Assembly (NCBI RefSeq): GCF_000808535.1 | Contig: NZ_JWLV01000001.1 | Coordinates: 496,001-560,000, forward strand | Length of the DNA stretch: 64,000 nt | Origin: Vibrio sinaloensis | Lineage (GTDB): Bacteria > Pseudomonadota > Gammaproteobacteria > Enterobacterales > Vibrionaceae | Reading direction: 5' to 3' | Part shown: positions 35,587 through 43,730 of the stretch, one piece after another | Layout of the letters: each line of letters starts with the position of its first letter | How positions within the stretch are numbered: position 1 is the stretch's first letter | Notes under the pieces: model-generated | Seen by the model: the letters and a program-made list of their open reading frames with translations, nothing else | What the model was told of the DNA's origin: nothing | The model's database searches: none | Program-made: the position numbers and the translations under genes

Positions 35587-35621
35587 AAAAAAGAGTCAGC
35601 CTTAACGGTCTGACTCTTTTT
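35587..35621. terminator. Terminator-like hairpin, copy 1
   Basis: Stem AAAAAAGAGTCAG / CTGACTCTTTTT with an 11-base loop. It resembles the hairpin at 37823-37853 (both begin AAAAGAGT, then AGCCT, and end CTGACTCTTTT). No intact gene ends at it; it lies downstream of a DUF3820 gene remnant on the minus strand. Confidence 0.7.
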
Positions 35622-35649
35622 AATAGCTGTGTTTTTGGGGAGTGTAACG

Positions 35650-35780
35650 ATGCTAAGGCAAATTACATGCGTTGATTAGTTTAAGTGATGCCCACTGTTT
35701 TTAGCGCTAGGCACAACTTAAGGAGGTCACCAAGCTCCCCGCTTCAGGGAAGCCTTTTGTCAAACCAAAAGAAAATAGCT
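35650..35780 (-). pseudogene. Remnant of a DUF3820 gene
   Basis: The segment TTTTTAGCGCTAGGCA through AAGGAGGTCACCAAGCTCCCC and on to TCAAACCAAA repeats, with point changes and small insertions or deletions, the 3' part of the intact DUF3820 gene at 38200-38415 (matching bases about 38244-38315). Similarity continues past the stop-codon side as far as GGCA-ATTACATGCG (about 35657). Indels of two bases break the frame and the N-terminal third is missing. It marks one end of a partial duplication around the DGPF/ECF module. Confidence 0.75.
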
Positions 35781-35806
35781 TACTTCGGGAAAGCTATCTC
35801 TTCATT

Positions 35807-35842
35807 GCTCTAATTTACGGTTGAGTAAACGCAAATTAGAGC
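35807..35842. repeat. Perfect 10-bp inverted repeat
   Basis: GCTCTAATTT (35807-35816) and AAATTAGAGC (35833-35842) are exact reverse complements separated by 16 bases. It lies between the DUF3820 remnant and the ECF promoter. There is no T-run, so it is not a classical terminator. It could be a leftover of the rearrangement here. Confidence 0.55.
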
Positions 35843-35989
35843 ACATCCATATGCTTCACACCATCTGAAACAATGAGTGAAAACCATATTGGCATACACT
35901 TAACCAATACTTAGCACAAATCTCCCGATTGATAACTATTCGGTCTCCGTTCTATTGTACATTCGTAAGGTTAAAAAATTTTTAGTTCA

Positions 35990-36016
35990 TGTCGAAAATG
36001 GCAAAGTGATAACGTC
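35990..36016 (+). promoter_or_regulatory. Probable ECF42-type promoter
   Basis: TGTCGA (35990-35995), a 17-base spacer and CGTC (36013-36016), located 38 bases before the DGPF gene start. From memory of the ECF42 literature, the group's promoters have TGTCGA at -35 and CGA/TC at -10. Position and spacing fit autoregulation by the sigma factor encoded downstream. Confidence 0.65.
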
Positions 36017-36053
36017 CTTGAATATGAAACAATAAACAAGAAGGAAACTAACC

Positions 36054-36413
36054 ATGAAATACATGCTTTTGCTTTACGCTGCTCCTGACCAAGAGCCAGA
36101 ATTTGGCACTCCAGAATTCGACAAGATGATGGAAGACTTTGCCACTGCCTCAGAAACTTTCGAAAAGGATGGAGTACTTGTTGGCGGTGAGGGATTACAG
36201 ACTATTGAAACAGCCACTTCACTTCGGATTAAGTCTGGTAAGGTGGAAACCATGGACGGCCCCTTTGCGGAAACACGTGAACACTTAGGGGGATACTATA
36301 TCGTTGATGTGCCAGACTTGGATGCTGCACTACGGTGCGCAGAAATCATTCCTGTGGCTAAGTTTGGCACCATCGAAGTTCGCCCTTTGTTGGATTACAA
36401 CGAAGCAAGTTAA
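36054..36413 (+). CDS. YCII/DGPF-domain protein
   Basis: A 119-residue protein of the YCII-related family (PF03795) with the namesake DGPF at residues 68-71 (METMDGPFAETREHLGGYY) and the opening MKYMLLLYAAP typical of the group. AAGGAAA precedes the ATG. It is followed after three bases by an ECF sigma-factor gene; DGPF proteins are the standard genomic partner of ECF42 sigma factors. The biochemical role of the partner is not established, and an anti-sigma function has not been shown. Confidence 0.9.
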   Translation: MKYMLLLYAAPDQEPEFGTPEFDKMMEDFATASETFEKDGVLVGGEGLQTIETATSLRIKSGKVETMDGPFAETREHLGGYYIVDVPDLDAALRCAEIIPVAKFGTIEVRPLLDYNEAS

Positions 36414-36416
36414 CGT

Positions 36417-37646
36417 ATGAATAACGCCTCTTCAAAAGCCATCGCTGTCAGTCATATTATTAATGATGTCCTGATAAAAGAGAGGGGGCGTCTTTTGGCT
36501 GTGCTTATTTCACGCCTTGATGATTTTCAATTGGCAGAGGATGTCTTACAGGAAGCATCGATTGCTGCGTTGAAGCACTGGACTCGATCCGGCATGCCCC
36601 ATAACCCTTCGGCGTGGCTGCTGAGAGTCGGTTTAAACAAGGGTATCGACCATTTCCGCATGGTAAAACGAGAGCAACGTAAAACGGAGGATCTTGTTGA
36701 CATTTTTTCCGATGGTCAGGTGTATGACGTTCCCGAAACTATTCCAGATGAACGTCTACGCCTTATCTTTACCTGTTGTCATCCAGCCCTGGAAGAAAAA
36801 TCGCGTATCGCTTTAACCTTGCGCACAGTTTGCAATTTAACGACCAAGGAAATTGCCGCCGCCTTTCTTGATAACGAACAAACGATGGGGCAGCGATTGT
36901 ATCGCGCTAAGGCAAAGATTAAAGCCAAAGGAATTGGTTTCTCTATCCCAGATGCAGATAGATGGCATGACAGACTGGATACCGTATTAACAACCATCTA
37001 TTTGATATTCACCACTGGCTATGTCATGGAAGCTGAATGTCGACGTTCGCTGTGCCAAGAAGGTATATTTTTGGCCAGACTACTTAACAAGCTGAAACCC
37101 AATGATCCTGAAATCGAAGGTGCTCTTGCATTAATGTTGTTGACCGATGCGAGAAGCACTGCACGAATAAATATTGATGGAGCAATAGTGCCTATCGAAC
37201 AACAGAACACGACACTATGGCTTCAAAATAATATTGATGAAGCTCACCGCATCCTTAACAACGCCATAGAACGAAGACTACCAGGGCCGTTTCAGATAAA
37301 GGCTGCGATCGCAGATTGCCACATGATGAAACCCAACCCCGATTGGTATCAGATGTCTTTGCTTTATCAATCCCTATGGCAATTCGAGCCTACACCAGTT
37401 GTAGCTTTGAACTGGGCAGTGGTGATAGCAGAAACAGGTCATCCAGAATTTGCACTCAACAAGTTGGATGAGTTAAAAGAAGATCTTAAAGATTACCAAC
37501 CTTGGTACGCAGCACGTGCGCATATTCTCAGGAAATTAGGACAAAAAGCACAGGCTAGCATTTTTTACAAACTAGCAATTGAAAAAGCCCCAAGTGTGGC
37601 GACACGTCAGTTTTTGGAACTGGGATTACGAGAAGTCACAAATTGA
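36417..37646 (+). CDS. ECF42-type RNA polymerase sigma factor with C-terminal extension
   Basis: A 409-residue ECF sigma factor. Region 2 is at about 20-85 (LISRLDDFQLAEDVLQEASIAAL, NPSAWLLRVGLNKGIDHFR) and region 4 at about 120-175 (KSRIALTLRTVCNLTTKEIAAAF). It continues for some 230 residues with a TPR-like helical domain (for example TTGYVMEAECRRSLCQEGIFLARLL and PTPVVALNWAVVIAET), the hallmark of the ECF42 group, in which the extension is thought to regulate activity instead of an anti-sigma factor. It lies three bases after its DGPF partner with a matching promoter upstream. Flanking duplicated DUF3820 sequence suggests the pair arrived by insertion. Confidence 0.92.
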   Translation: MNNASSKAIAVSHIINDVLIKERGRLLAVLISRLDDFQLAEDVLQEASIAALKHWTRSGMPHNPSAWLLRVGLNKGIDHFRMVKREQRKTEDLVDIFSDGQVYDVPETIPDERLRLIFTCCHPALEEKSRIALTLRTVCNLTTKEIAAAFLDNEQTMGQRLYRAKAKIKAKGIGFSIPDADRWHDRLDTVLTTIYLIFTTGYVMEAECRRSLCQEGIFLARLLNKLKPNDPEIEGALALMLLTDARSTARINIDGAIVPIEQQNTTLWLQNNIDEAHRILNNAIERRLPGPFQIKAAIADCHMMKPNPDWYQMSLLYQSLWQFEPTPVVALNWAVVIAETGHPEFALNKLDELKEDLKDYQPWYAARAHILRKLGQKAQASIFYKLAIEKAPSVATRQFLELGLREVTN

Positions 37647-37822
37647 TTTACTCTTTAGTAGTATAGCTTCGGAATCCACCAACCAATTTCTGAATAGATC
37701 GGCATAGGCATAAACCTAGAAATGCGCTTTTAGAGATAGAGAAGCCCGTGAATACCAAGACTAAACAAGCGAATCAATTGCTCCTCTGTCTGATAAAAGC
37801 TCAATGACTAGTTTGGGGCACG

Positions 37823-37853
37823 AAAAGAGTTAGCCTGATAAACTGACTCTTTT
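37823..37853. terminator. Terminator-like hairpin, copy 2
   Basis: Stem AAAAGAGTTAG / CTGACTCTTTT with one G-T pair and a 9-base loop. It lies 63 bases downstream of the minus-strand 80-residue gene and could also end the ECF operon on the plus strand. It is similar in sequence to the hairpin at 35587-35621. Confidence 0.75.
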
Positions 37854-37915
37854 AAATGAAAACACAGGGTATTGTTGAAGAAGCTAGGGATGCTTTGTTC
37901 TGTTGCAGTCACTGA

Positions 37916-38158
37916 TTACTTGGATTGATGCCGCGTCTTCTTCGCAAACTTTTGCATCGCCTCGGCGAACGTTGTTGTTTTGCCTTTCGCTTTAACTTGC
38001 ACAACCCTATACCCCATTTTTTCCAACGCATGGCGCTCTGCTAACACAGCTTTATCATCTTGTTGGCTACCTTGTGCTGGCTGGTGGATATAGCACCCCT
38101 CAAGTTGGCCATCCTCAACCAGTTGGTGATGCCTCAATGCATCGATGTCAAAATTCAT
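37916..38158 (-). CDS. Small hypothetical protein
   Basis: An 80-residue basic protein (MNFDIDALRHHQLVEDGQ...) with a conserved-looking core ERHALEKMGYRVVQVKAKGKTTTFAEAMQKFAKK. I do not recognise a family. An in-frame TTG at 38164 would add two residues; the ATG at 38158 is preferred. No strong Shine-Dalgarno is visible, but it follows the DUF3820 gene by 41 bases on the same strand and ends before a terminator, so translation from the shared mRNA is plausible. It is missing between the hairpin and the DUF3820 remnant at 35587-35780. Confidence 0.68.
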   Translation of the reverse strand: MNFDIDALRHHQLVEDGQLEGCYIHQPAQGSQQDDKAVLAERHALEKMGYRVVQVKAKGKTTTFAEAMQKFAKKTRHQSK

Positions 38159-38199
38159 AGTCAATATTATCGTTCTGAGTGGAGAGTTTCTTTGGCAGG

Positions 38200-38415
38200 T
38201 TACATACGCTTTAAAGGCTTAACAACGGTATCTAAGCCTTCTATTTTTAGCGCTAGGCATAGCTTAAGGAGGTCACCAAGCTCCCCTTGAGGGAAGCCTT
38301 TCTTATCAAACCAAAGCAAATACTCTTCCGGCAAATCAATCAAGACACGCCCAGCGTATTTCCCAAATGGCATTTGCATCCTAGCGAGCTTCAATAAGTT
38401 ATCTTTTTCTAACAT
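38200..38415 (-). CDS. DUF3820 family protein
   Basis: A 71-residue protein with the DUF3820 (PF12843) pattern: MPFGKYAGRVLIDLPEEYLLWF, then KKGFPQGELGDLLKLCLALK. Function is unknown; the family is widespread as tiny single-domain proteins. It starts 10 bases after the stop of the DUF3313 lipoprotein gene, so the two are probably cotranscribed. A truncated copy of its 3' half lies at 35650-35780 on the same strand, on the other side of the DGPF/ECF module. Confidence 0.88.
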   Translation of the reverse strand: MLEKDNLLKLARMQMPFGKYAGRVLIDLPEEYLLWFDKKGFPQGELGDLLKLCLALKIEGLDTVVKPLKRM

Positions 38416-38424
38416 CTTACCATT

Positions 38425-39096
38425 CTATGGTTGTTCCCAGCCCTTAAGGGTAACACCTAATCGATCAACCCAATAGTTAATCGCGTCTTTCGCGTCATCT
38501 AAGGAATCAATAATAGTAGAAAAGTCTTTGTTGCCAGCTTCGCGATCTATCGCGGCAAAAAGTGGTTTACCCGTTTGGGCATCACTCACCAATAGCTCTA
38601 CACTTGCGCTGCCTACATTCGTATGCTCACCAGTCGTGACCTTTGAAATTGTAGAAATTGCGAGCCCTACAGGTAACACGCTGCTCGTTACTGCAAGCAC
38701 AGGGTTAGGCGTTTCAATGTTACTTAAAGCAACACTAATACGTAGACTTTTTCCTGTTGGCGATTGGACTACATTTTTGTATGGACTAATTTTCTCTGTA
38801 AGCCTAGATACCATATATTCACTAAGCTCTTTGATCTCATCTTCGTCCAATGCATTTTCATCTGTGACAACAAATACTTGGTCTATCACCACAGAGTCAT
38901 ATCCACTTAACTTAGCTCGAAGGCGATCCGGGTCTTGAAGACCGATACGTGCCCATACCAAATCCACGCCTCCCGGAGGACCTGGCTTAAAGTCTTCATA
39001 AGTCGTGAACTTGGTCGCGCGCTTAATTGGTCCATTTGCGCATCCAGCAAAAATAAAGACCGATAAGAAAAGAATCAGTAATTTTTTCAACTTCAT
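38425..39096 (-). CDS. DUF3313 family lipoprotein
   Basis: A 223-residue probable lipoprotein. The signal peptide MKLKKLLILFLSVFIFAGC ends in a good lipobox (FAGC, Cys19). The mature part (LSGYDSVVIDQVFVVTDEN, VGSASVELLVSDAQTGKPLFAAIDREAGN) matches the general pattern of the DUF3313 family. The ATG at 39096 is used; a TTG at 39111 would only extend the signal peptide. Residue after Cys is Ala, so the outer membrane is the likely destination. Role unknown. It leads a minus-strand group with DUF3820 and the small basic protein. Confidence 0.85.
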   Translation of the reverse strand: MKLKKLLILFLSVFIFAGCANGPIKRATKFTTYEDFKPGPPGGVDLVWARIGLQDPDRLRAKLSGYDSVVIDQVFVVTDENALDEDEIKELSEYMVSRLTEKISPYKNVVQSPTGKSLRISVALSNIETPNPVLAVTSSVLPVGLAISTISKVTTGEHTNVGSASVELLVSDAQTGKPLFAAIDREAGNKDFSTIIDSLDDAKDAINYWVDRLGVTLKGWEQP

Positions 39097-39190
39097 AAAC
39101 AGTACTCTCAAACACAGGCAAACAGAATACTATATTATAAATTCAAATTAGTCGAACTCTATGTCTCCAAGCTCTGCCTATTTAATGAAA

Positions 39191-39544
39191 TTATGCGTCG
39201 TGCACCGTATGAGCGTATTCCACGACAACCTGATTACCTTCGATGTAGGCATTTTGTATTTCACCATCCACGGTCATTCTGCTTTTCAGGTAAACCACTC
39301 TCGGGCCTGCTTCGCGGTGCTCTTTAAGCGATGGGAAGGTATGTTTGGGCTCTAGATGCAGATGACGACAAAAATGGCTGACAAAAGACATCGTCATCGG
39401 ACGCTCACCACGAAGAACTTGTGAGAACGTCAACTGATTCATACCCAGTTTTTTGGCAAATTCCATTTGGGTTAAGCGCATTTTCGATTTCTGTGACATC
39501 CACGTTTGGTAAAGCGCTTCTCGGTCTTGTTCGGTGAATTCCAT
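39191..39544 (-). CDS. XRE-type HTH protein
   Basis: A 117-residue protein with a helix-turn-helix over about residues 20-60 (RLTQMEFAKKLGMNQLTFSQVLRGERP) and a beta-rich C-terminal part (RVVYLKSRMTVDGEIQNAYIEGNQVVVEY). ATG 39544 is preferred over the upstream in-frame start at 39595 because AGGGA is correctly spaced before it. It stands alone, divergent from the riboswitch-gbpA region, and could be a regulator of the lipoprotein group or of gbpA. Target unknown. Confidence 0.8.
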   Translation of the reverse strand: MEFTEQDREALYQTWMSQKSKMRLTQMEFAKKLGMNQLTFSQVLRGERPMTMSFVSHFCRHLHLEPKHTFPSLKEHREAGPRVVYLKSRMTVDGEIQNAYIEGNQVVVEYAHTVHDA

Positions 39545-39595
39545 TGTTGTTCCCTGTATTGGTAGCATCAATAAATTGTCGGCACTTTTATCCAA

Positions 39596-40017
39596 GTGGA
39601 TGTCAGGTCAGCGTTAACGGAGCTTAAAGGTTTGGTTGATATTGAAGAAAACAGGCATGAATTCGCGACGAATAAAAGCGGGAAAAACCATTCAAAAATC
39701 AAATATAAAATAGAAATAAAGCATTGATTATCAATATTTTATTCAGCTTATCATTGACAAATAATCAAGTTAATTCATGTCAGAAATTTCAAATCGAGAT
39801 TGCCCTTCCACAAACGCAATCGGATCGTCGCTTTTAAACAAAACTATCACTACATTTCGCGTGCTCAACTGCACTTCTGGCAAACTATCTGAAAAGTTAG
39901 GACGCAAAGTCTCCGGTCTGTCGACTTACTCAAGTCTATGATAGCGGGACCGCCACCCAAGTCGGGTGCCATCATGCCAAGGTGTCATCTTTTTATTCAG
40001 CGAATGTATAAGGATAG
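39596..40017. other. Intergenic region holding the gbpA promoter and riboswitch leader
   Basis: About 420 bases. The half next to the XRE gene is AT-rich with no gene; the other half is the transcribed leader of gbpA with a GEMM-I aptamer. No additional reading frame is supported. Confidence 0.6.
39868..39956 (+). ncRNA. GEMM-I (cyclic-di-GMP-I) riboswitch upstream of gbpA
   Basis: The leader has the conserved GEMM-I core in order: GGCAAACTATCTGAAAAGTT, then AGGACGCAAAG, TCTCCGG, and AGCGGGAC. These match the GNRA-type loop and receptor, the cyclic-di-GMP binding segment GGACGCAAAG and the P1/P3 closing elements of the V. cholerae Vc2 class. A short stem CACCC / GGGTG follows (39953-39967), presumably part of the expression platform, and the gbpA start is about 60 bases further. 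In V. cholerae the homologous switch Vc1 lies before gbpA and responds to cyclic di-GMP. Expected role: couple chitin-adhesin production to the second messenger. Confidence 0.9.
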
Positions 40018-40020
40018 ATG

Positions 40021-41487
40021 ATGAATCAACTCCCTCAAAAAACGCTCATTGCTTTAAGTCTAGTCACTGTCAGTGGAACGGCCATTGGCCACGGCTATGT
40101 TTCGGCATATGAAAACGGCGTAGCTGCAAGCCGCGCTGCACTATGTAAATTCCCAACCAGCGACACCAACGAAAAGAATGCGCAATGCGGTGCCATTCAG
40201 TATGAACCACAAAGTGTCGAAGGGCCTGACGGCTTCCCAGAAACTGGACCCCGTGATGGCAAAATTGCGAGCGCAGAAACCTCTCTCGCCGCCGCATTAG
40301 ATGAACAAACCGCCAGCCGCTGGGTGAAACGCCCTATTCAATCCGGTCAACAATTCTTTGAGTGGACGTTTACCGCCAACCATGTAACAAAAGACTGGAA
40401 ATACTACATCACCAAGGCAGATTGGAATCCAAATCAGCCGCTTGCTCGTCAATCATTTGATTTACAGCCTTTCTGTGTGGTCGATGGCAATATGGTGCAA
40501 CCACCAAAACGTGTCAGCCATCTATGTGATGTCCCAACACGTGAGGGCTACCACGTAATTCTTGCGGTGTGGGATGTTGGTGATACGGCGGCCTCTTTTT
40601 ACAACGTTATTGATGTGAAATTTGATGGGGATTTGCCTGTTGATCCTGATTGGCGCCAAGGTGGACAGATCAATCCAACCATGGATCTGAACGTCGGAGA
40701 TACCGTTTTTACACGCGTATTTGACCAAAGTGGCGAAAACATCAGTTACCGAACGCAGATCGTCATTAATAGTGAAGAGCAAGGCAAAGCGAATCAGTGG
40801 TCTTTTGCCCTCGCAGACAAAATCAACCAAGAGCAAAATCTCATCCGCTCTGGTGAACGAAAAGAAGATGGGGCTTTTACCCCAGTGTATGGTTCGAACC
40901 CGATTTACCTAAAATGGGGCTCTTCACTTGAGCGTGTAGAGATCGGCTATGACATTGTAACGCCTGAACCAGAGCTCGATTTGAGTGTTGAAGGCTTGCA
41001 AGATGAGTACACTGTGACCGAAGACGCCACCGTACTTAACCTTGAACTCTTGGCGACAGGCGATCTCAACGCTGAACTGACGGTGTACAACCATCACAAG
41101 GAATCATTAGCTTCGTACTCGGGCAAGCTTGAAGACGGGGCGGCTCAGTCAGTAGAGCTAGCGCTATCGAAATCAGAGCCTGGCCATCACATGCTTGTTG
41201 TTGTGACCAAAGATGACAAAGGCACACTGGTAGAACAAGAGACTTTAGACTTCCATTTGGTAGAAGAGCAAACACCACCGCCATCAGGAGACTATGACTA
41301 TGTTTTCCCTAACGGCATGGAAAGCTACACGGCGGGAACCAAAGTACTTGCGAATGATGGCAACATCTATCAATGCAAAGCGTTCCCGTACTCAGGATAC
41401 TGCGTGCAGTGGTCGCCGTCAGCCAACCACTATGAACCGGGAATTGGTTCACATTGGGAGTCGGCTTGGGACAAACTGAATCCATAG
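40021..41487 (+). CDS. gbpA: GbpA: GlcNAc/chitin-binding LPMO and colonisation factor
   Basis: A 488-residue secreted protein closely resembling V. cholerae GbpA (485 residues). The signal peptide ends AIG before [10 protein letters not shown], so the mature N-terminus is His, the copper-binding residue of AA10 lytic polysaccharide monooxygenases; the second histidine is in TANHVTKDW. Shared blocks include [37 protein letters not shown] and [17 protein letters not shown]. Domains: AA10 (about 24-200), two middle GbpA domains, and a C-terminal chitin-binding module (about 430-488) with [17 protein letters not shown] is better spaced for the ATG at 40021 than for the one at 40018. It binds chitin and mucin and oxidatively cleaves chitin; a cyclic-di-GMP riboswitch precedes it. 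Confidence 0.97.
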   Translation: MNQLPQKTLIALSLVTVSGTAIGHGYVSAYENGVAASRAALCKFPTSDTNEKNAQCGAIQYEPQSVEGPDGFPETGPRDGKIASAETSLAAALDEQTASRWVKRPIQSGQQFFEWTFTANHVTKDWKYYITKADWNPNQPLARQSFDLQPFCVVDGNMVQPPKRVSHLCDVPTREGYHVILAVWDVGDTAASFYNVIDVKFDGDLPVDPDWRQGGQINPTMDLNVGDTVFTRVFDQSGENISYRTQIVINSEEQGKANQWSFALADKINQEQNLIRSGERKEDGAFTPVYGSNPIYLKWGSSLERVEIGYDIVTPEPELDLSVEGLQDEYTVTEDATVLNLELLATGDLNAELTVYNHHKESLASYSGKLEDGAAQSVELALSKSEPGHHMLVVVTKDDKGTLVEQETLDFHLVEEQTPPPSGDYDYVFPNGMESYTAGTKVLANDGNIYQCKAFPYSGYCVQWSPSANHYEPGIGSHWESAWDKLNP

Positions 41488-41511
41488 TTTCACATTTTCG
41501 AAGCCAAACAG

Positions 41512-41541
41512 AAAAGCGAGTGTTTCCACTCGCTTTTTTAT
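41512..41541. terminator. Bidirectional terminator of gbpA and dacA-like gene
   Basis: Perfect 11-bp stem AAAAGCGAGTG / CACTCGCTTTT with a 4-base loop, followed by TTTA. It separates the convergent gbpA and carboxypeptidase genes. Confidence 0.9.
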
Positions 41542-41550
41542 ATTGGGTTC

Positions 41551-42708
41551 CTAAAACCAGCTTGAAATCGTTCGCTTAATCCAATCAACGAAACGTTTAA
41601 ACAGGCTTCCTTGCTCAACATCTTCAAGAGCGACGAGATCAGCACGAGCAACCTCTTGCCCTTCGACGTTATAAATCACATAGCCGACTTTGTCTCCTTG
41701 TGAGATAGGGGCAGTAAGCTCACCGTTAGTTTCGATTTCTGCTGATAGCTTTGCCGCATCGGCTTTGTTAAGCGTCAAGTAGCTGTCCTGACTCACTCCC
41801 ACGTTAAGTGAGTCTTTGTCTCCCATCCACACTTTCACTTCACTTAATGATTCCCCCGCCTTTGCAGGAGAAACGGTGTCGAAGAATCGGAACCCATAGC
41901 TAAGTAGCTGTTTACTTTCCGACTCTCGGCTTTTCGTACTGTTTGACCCCATAACAACGCTGATTAATCGCATATTACCGCTCGTTGCAGAGGTCGCTAA
42001 ACTATAACCTGCGCCGCTAGTGTATCCGGTTTTCATTCCGTCAACGTTCAAACTGCGGTCCCGGAGCAAGCCGTTTCGGTTGTATTGGGTAATGCCGTTA
42101 TAAGTAAAGGCACGCTCACTGTAGAGGGGGTAAATCGATGGTAAATCTCGGATGATTGCTTGGCTTAGCTTAGCGATGTCATGCGGGGTGGAATACAGTG
42201 CATCACTGTCGAGGCCATGAGGGTTTGAAAACGAAGTATTGGCAAGCCCTAGCTTGGTCGCCCAGCTATTCATCAGGCTGACAAAAGCCCCTTCGCTGCC
42301 AGCAACATGCTCTGCGATGGCGACACTTGCATCGTTCCCCGATTGAACAATCAACCCACGATACAAATCGAGCAACGAGACTTCAGTTCCGACTTCAATA
42401 AACATCTTTGACGAATCAGGAAAGTTTTTCGCCCAAGCGCGTTGGCTGATCGTGACTTGGTCTTCTAATGAAATATTGCCATTTCGAATTTCTTGCCCTG
42501 CAACATAAGCCGTCATCAACTTGGTGAGACTCGCAGGGTTAAGCTGAGCATCCGCATTTTTTTCAACCAGTACGGCGCCAGTGTGATAGTCCAATAAGAT
42601 ATAACCCTTCGCGCCGATCACTGGAGGATCAGGGATGATGGTGGGAGCAGCTACAACGCTAAAAGAAAACAAAGAGACGAGTGTGGAAGTGAAAAACGTT
42701 TTTCTCAT
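41551..42708 (-). CDS. D-alanyl-D-alanine carboxypeptidase (PBP5/6 type)
   Basis: A 385-residue periplasmic peptidase S11. Signal peptide MRKTFFTSTLVSLFSFSVVA, then SLTK (Ser60-Lys63), SGN (Ser123-Asn125) and KTG (Lys226-Gly228), the three penicillin-binding motifs, plus the C-terminal PBP5 domain and an amphipathic anchor (SLFKRFVDWIKRTISSWF). It removes the terminal D-Ala from peptidoglycan pentapeptides. Vibrios usually carry one dacA near rlpA/lipB on chromosome I; lacking those neighbours, this is probably a second paralogue (dacA/dacC-like). Confidence 0.94.
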   Translation of the reverse strand: MRKTFFTSTLVSLFSFSVVAAPTIIPDPPVIGAKGYILLDYHTGAVLVEKNADAQLNPASLTKLMTAYVAGQEIRNGNISLEDQVTISQRAWAKNFPDSSKMFIEVGTEVSLLDLYRGLIVQSGNDASVAIAEHVAGSEGAFVSLMNSWATKLGLANTSFSNPHGLDSDALYSTPHDIAKLSQAIIRDLPSIYPLYSERAFTYNGITQYNRNGLLRDRSLNVDGMKTGYTSGAGYSLATSATSGNMRLISVVMGSNSTKSRESESKQLLSYGFRFFDTVSPAKAGESLSEVKVWMGDKDSLNVGVSQDSYLTLNKADAAKLSAEIETNGELTAPISQGDKVGYVIYNVEGQEVARADLVALEDVEQGSLFKRFVDWIKRTISSWF

Positions 42709-42852
42709 AGTGACGCTCTATAGTCCAAATGAAATTAGGGAACGGTTTGAGTATAAACAACGTGGTCATGCACGCAGCAGCTTTGTAATCAATCGTTACC
42801 TTTAATCGCGATTTATCGAAATTATTGCGAAATCGAACCCAATTTGGGGCAC

Positions 42853-42882
42853 AAAAAAGCCAGCGACCTGAGCGCTGGCTTT
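42853..42882 (-). terminator. Terminator of the small membrane-protein gene
   Basis: Stem AAGCCAGCG / CGCTGGCTT with a 7-base loop. On the minus strand it is followed by TTTTTTGTG. It lies 24 bases after the stop of the 118-residue gene. Confidence 0.85.
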
Positions 42883-42905
42883 CAATTCTACTTACAACAA
42901 ACTGA

Positions 42906-43262
42906 TTAAGCGGCTTTTGCTTTCAAGCTCTTGTTCACTGCGCGGTCTTTCACTTTGAACCACAAGTAAGTCGCCACAATTGAGAAGAACAAGTACGACA
43001 GCGAGAACACAAACGGAGACGTTACTAGCCCTTGGCTAAAGCCCCATACCACACCACCAACCGTGATTGATATTTTGGCTAGGAAGCCACAGATCAGTAA
43101 TACAAGTGCTAACTGAGGAAAACGGCTGCTTCTGAATGCGAACCAGTAGCACGCGCCAACAGCAAGAGTTGCAATGTATAGGCCTAATAGAAACGAATGA
43201 AGGTGTTCAGCAGATGCGACACCAGCAGTCACGGAAATGATAAACAGGATAAACAACTTCAT
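42906..43262 (-). CDS. Small four-helix membrane protein
   Basis: A 118-residue inner-membrane protein with four hydrophobic segments (about residues 2-17, 23-44, 50-70 and 80-101) and a short basic C-terminus (KVKDRAVNKSLKAKAA). No family is recognised. It is a single-gene unit with its own terminator. A long, AT-rich upstream region of about 470 bases separates it from the divergent ThrE-like gene. Confidence 0.75.
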   Translation of the reverse strand: MKLFILFIISVTAGVASAEHLHSFLLGLYIATLAVGACYWFAFRSSRFPQLALVLLICGFLAKISITVGGVVWGFSQGLVTSPFVFSLSYLFFSIVATYLWFKVKDRAVNKSLKAKAA

Positions 43263-43730
43263 ACGACACCTCGCTTTTAAACTAGAAAAAGCTTCCTTTC
43301 ATTTTTGCAAACTCATTTTGCGTATATTTTCGCCCATCTAAGAAAAAGATCAAGGGGCCAAATTGTATCTTTTTTGTACAATTAAAGCTCGACGCTCAAA
43401 TGTAAGATCATTGTTAACGCTATATTTTGTAACAGTCTCGGCAGATTCTGACTTTGTGGCTTTTGAGAAGATTGTGACTTTGAGATGTTACAGTTAGATA
43501 ACATTTGAAATATTTTAAAACTTTTGTTTTTTGTGACAAACAACCCTCTATAGTTGGAGGGAAAATCCGCCAGATGACAAGATGAAACCTAAGATTTCAA
43601 ATTCACCCCTTCCTTTACTGATTGTTCTATTTATTTAGTGTGAGCTTAGCCACTGTTCGCGCGCCTTTGACTCGTTTAGCAAACAGAGCTCTGGTACCTT
43701 TGCGTCACATATTTTTACGTACTACATACC
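43263..43730. other. Divergent intergenic region without a gene
   Basis: About 470 bases between the four-helix protein and the exporter. It contains long A/T-rich stretches and a small inverted repeat CCCTC / GAGGG near 43545-43562. No supported gene or RNA; both divergent promoters must lie here. Confidence 0.4.

Larger units (their letters stand above)
35466..36053. other. Long intergenic region with repeats and a gene remnant
   Basis: About 590 bases holding a terminator-like hairpin (35587-35621), the DUF3820 remnant (35650-35780), an inverted repeat ATAGCTT / AAGCTAT (35775-35797), a perfect 10-bp inverted repeat GCTCTAATTT / AAATTAGAGC (35807-35842) and the ECF promoter (35990-36016). 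No intact gene is supported. Confidence 0.6.

Noticed and set aside
35587..35621. The hairpin as a terminator of an intact gene
   Set aside because: No intact gene ends there on either strand; it is better read as part of the duplicated DUF3820 block.
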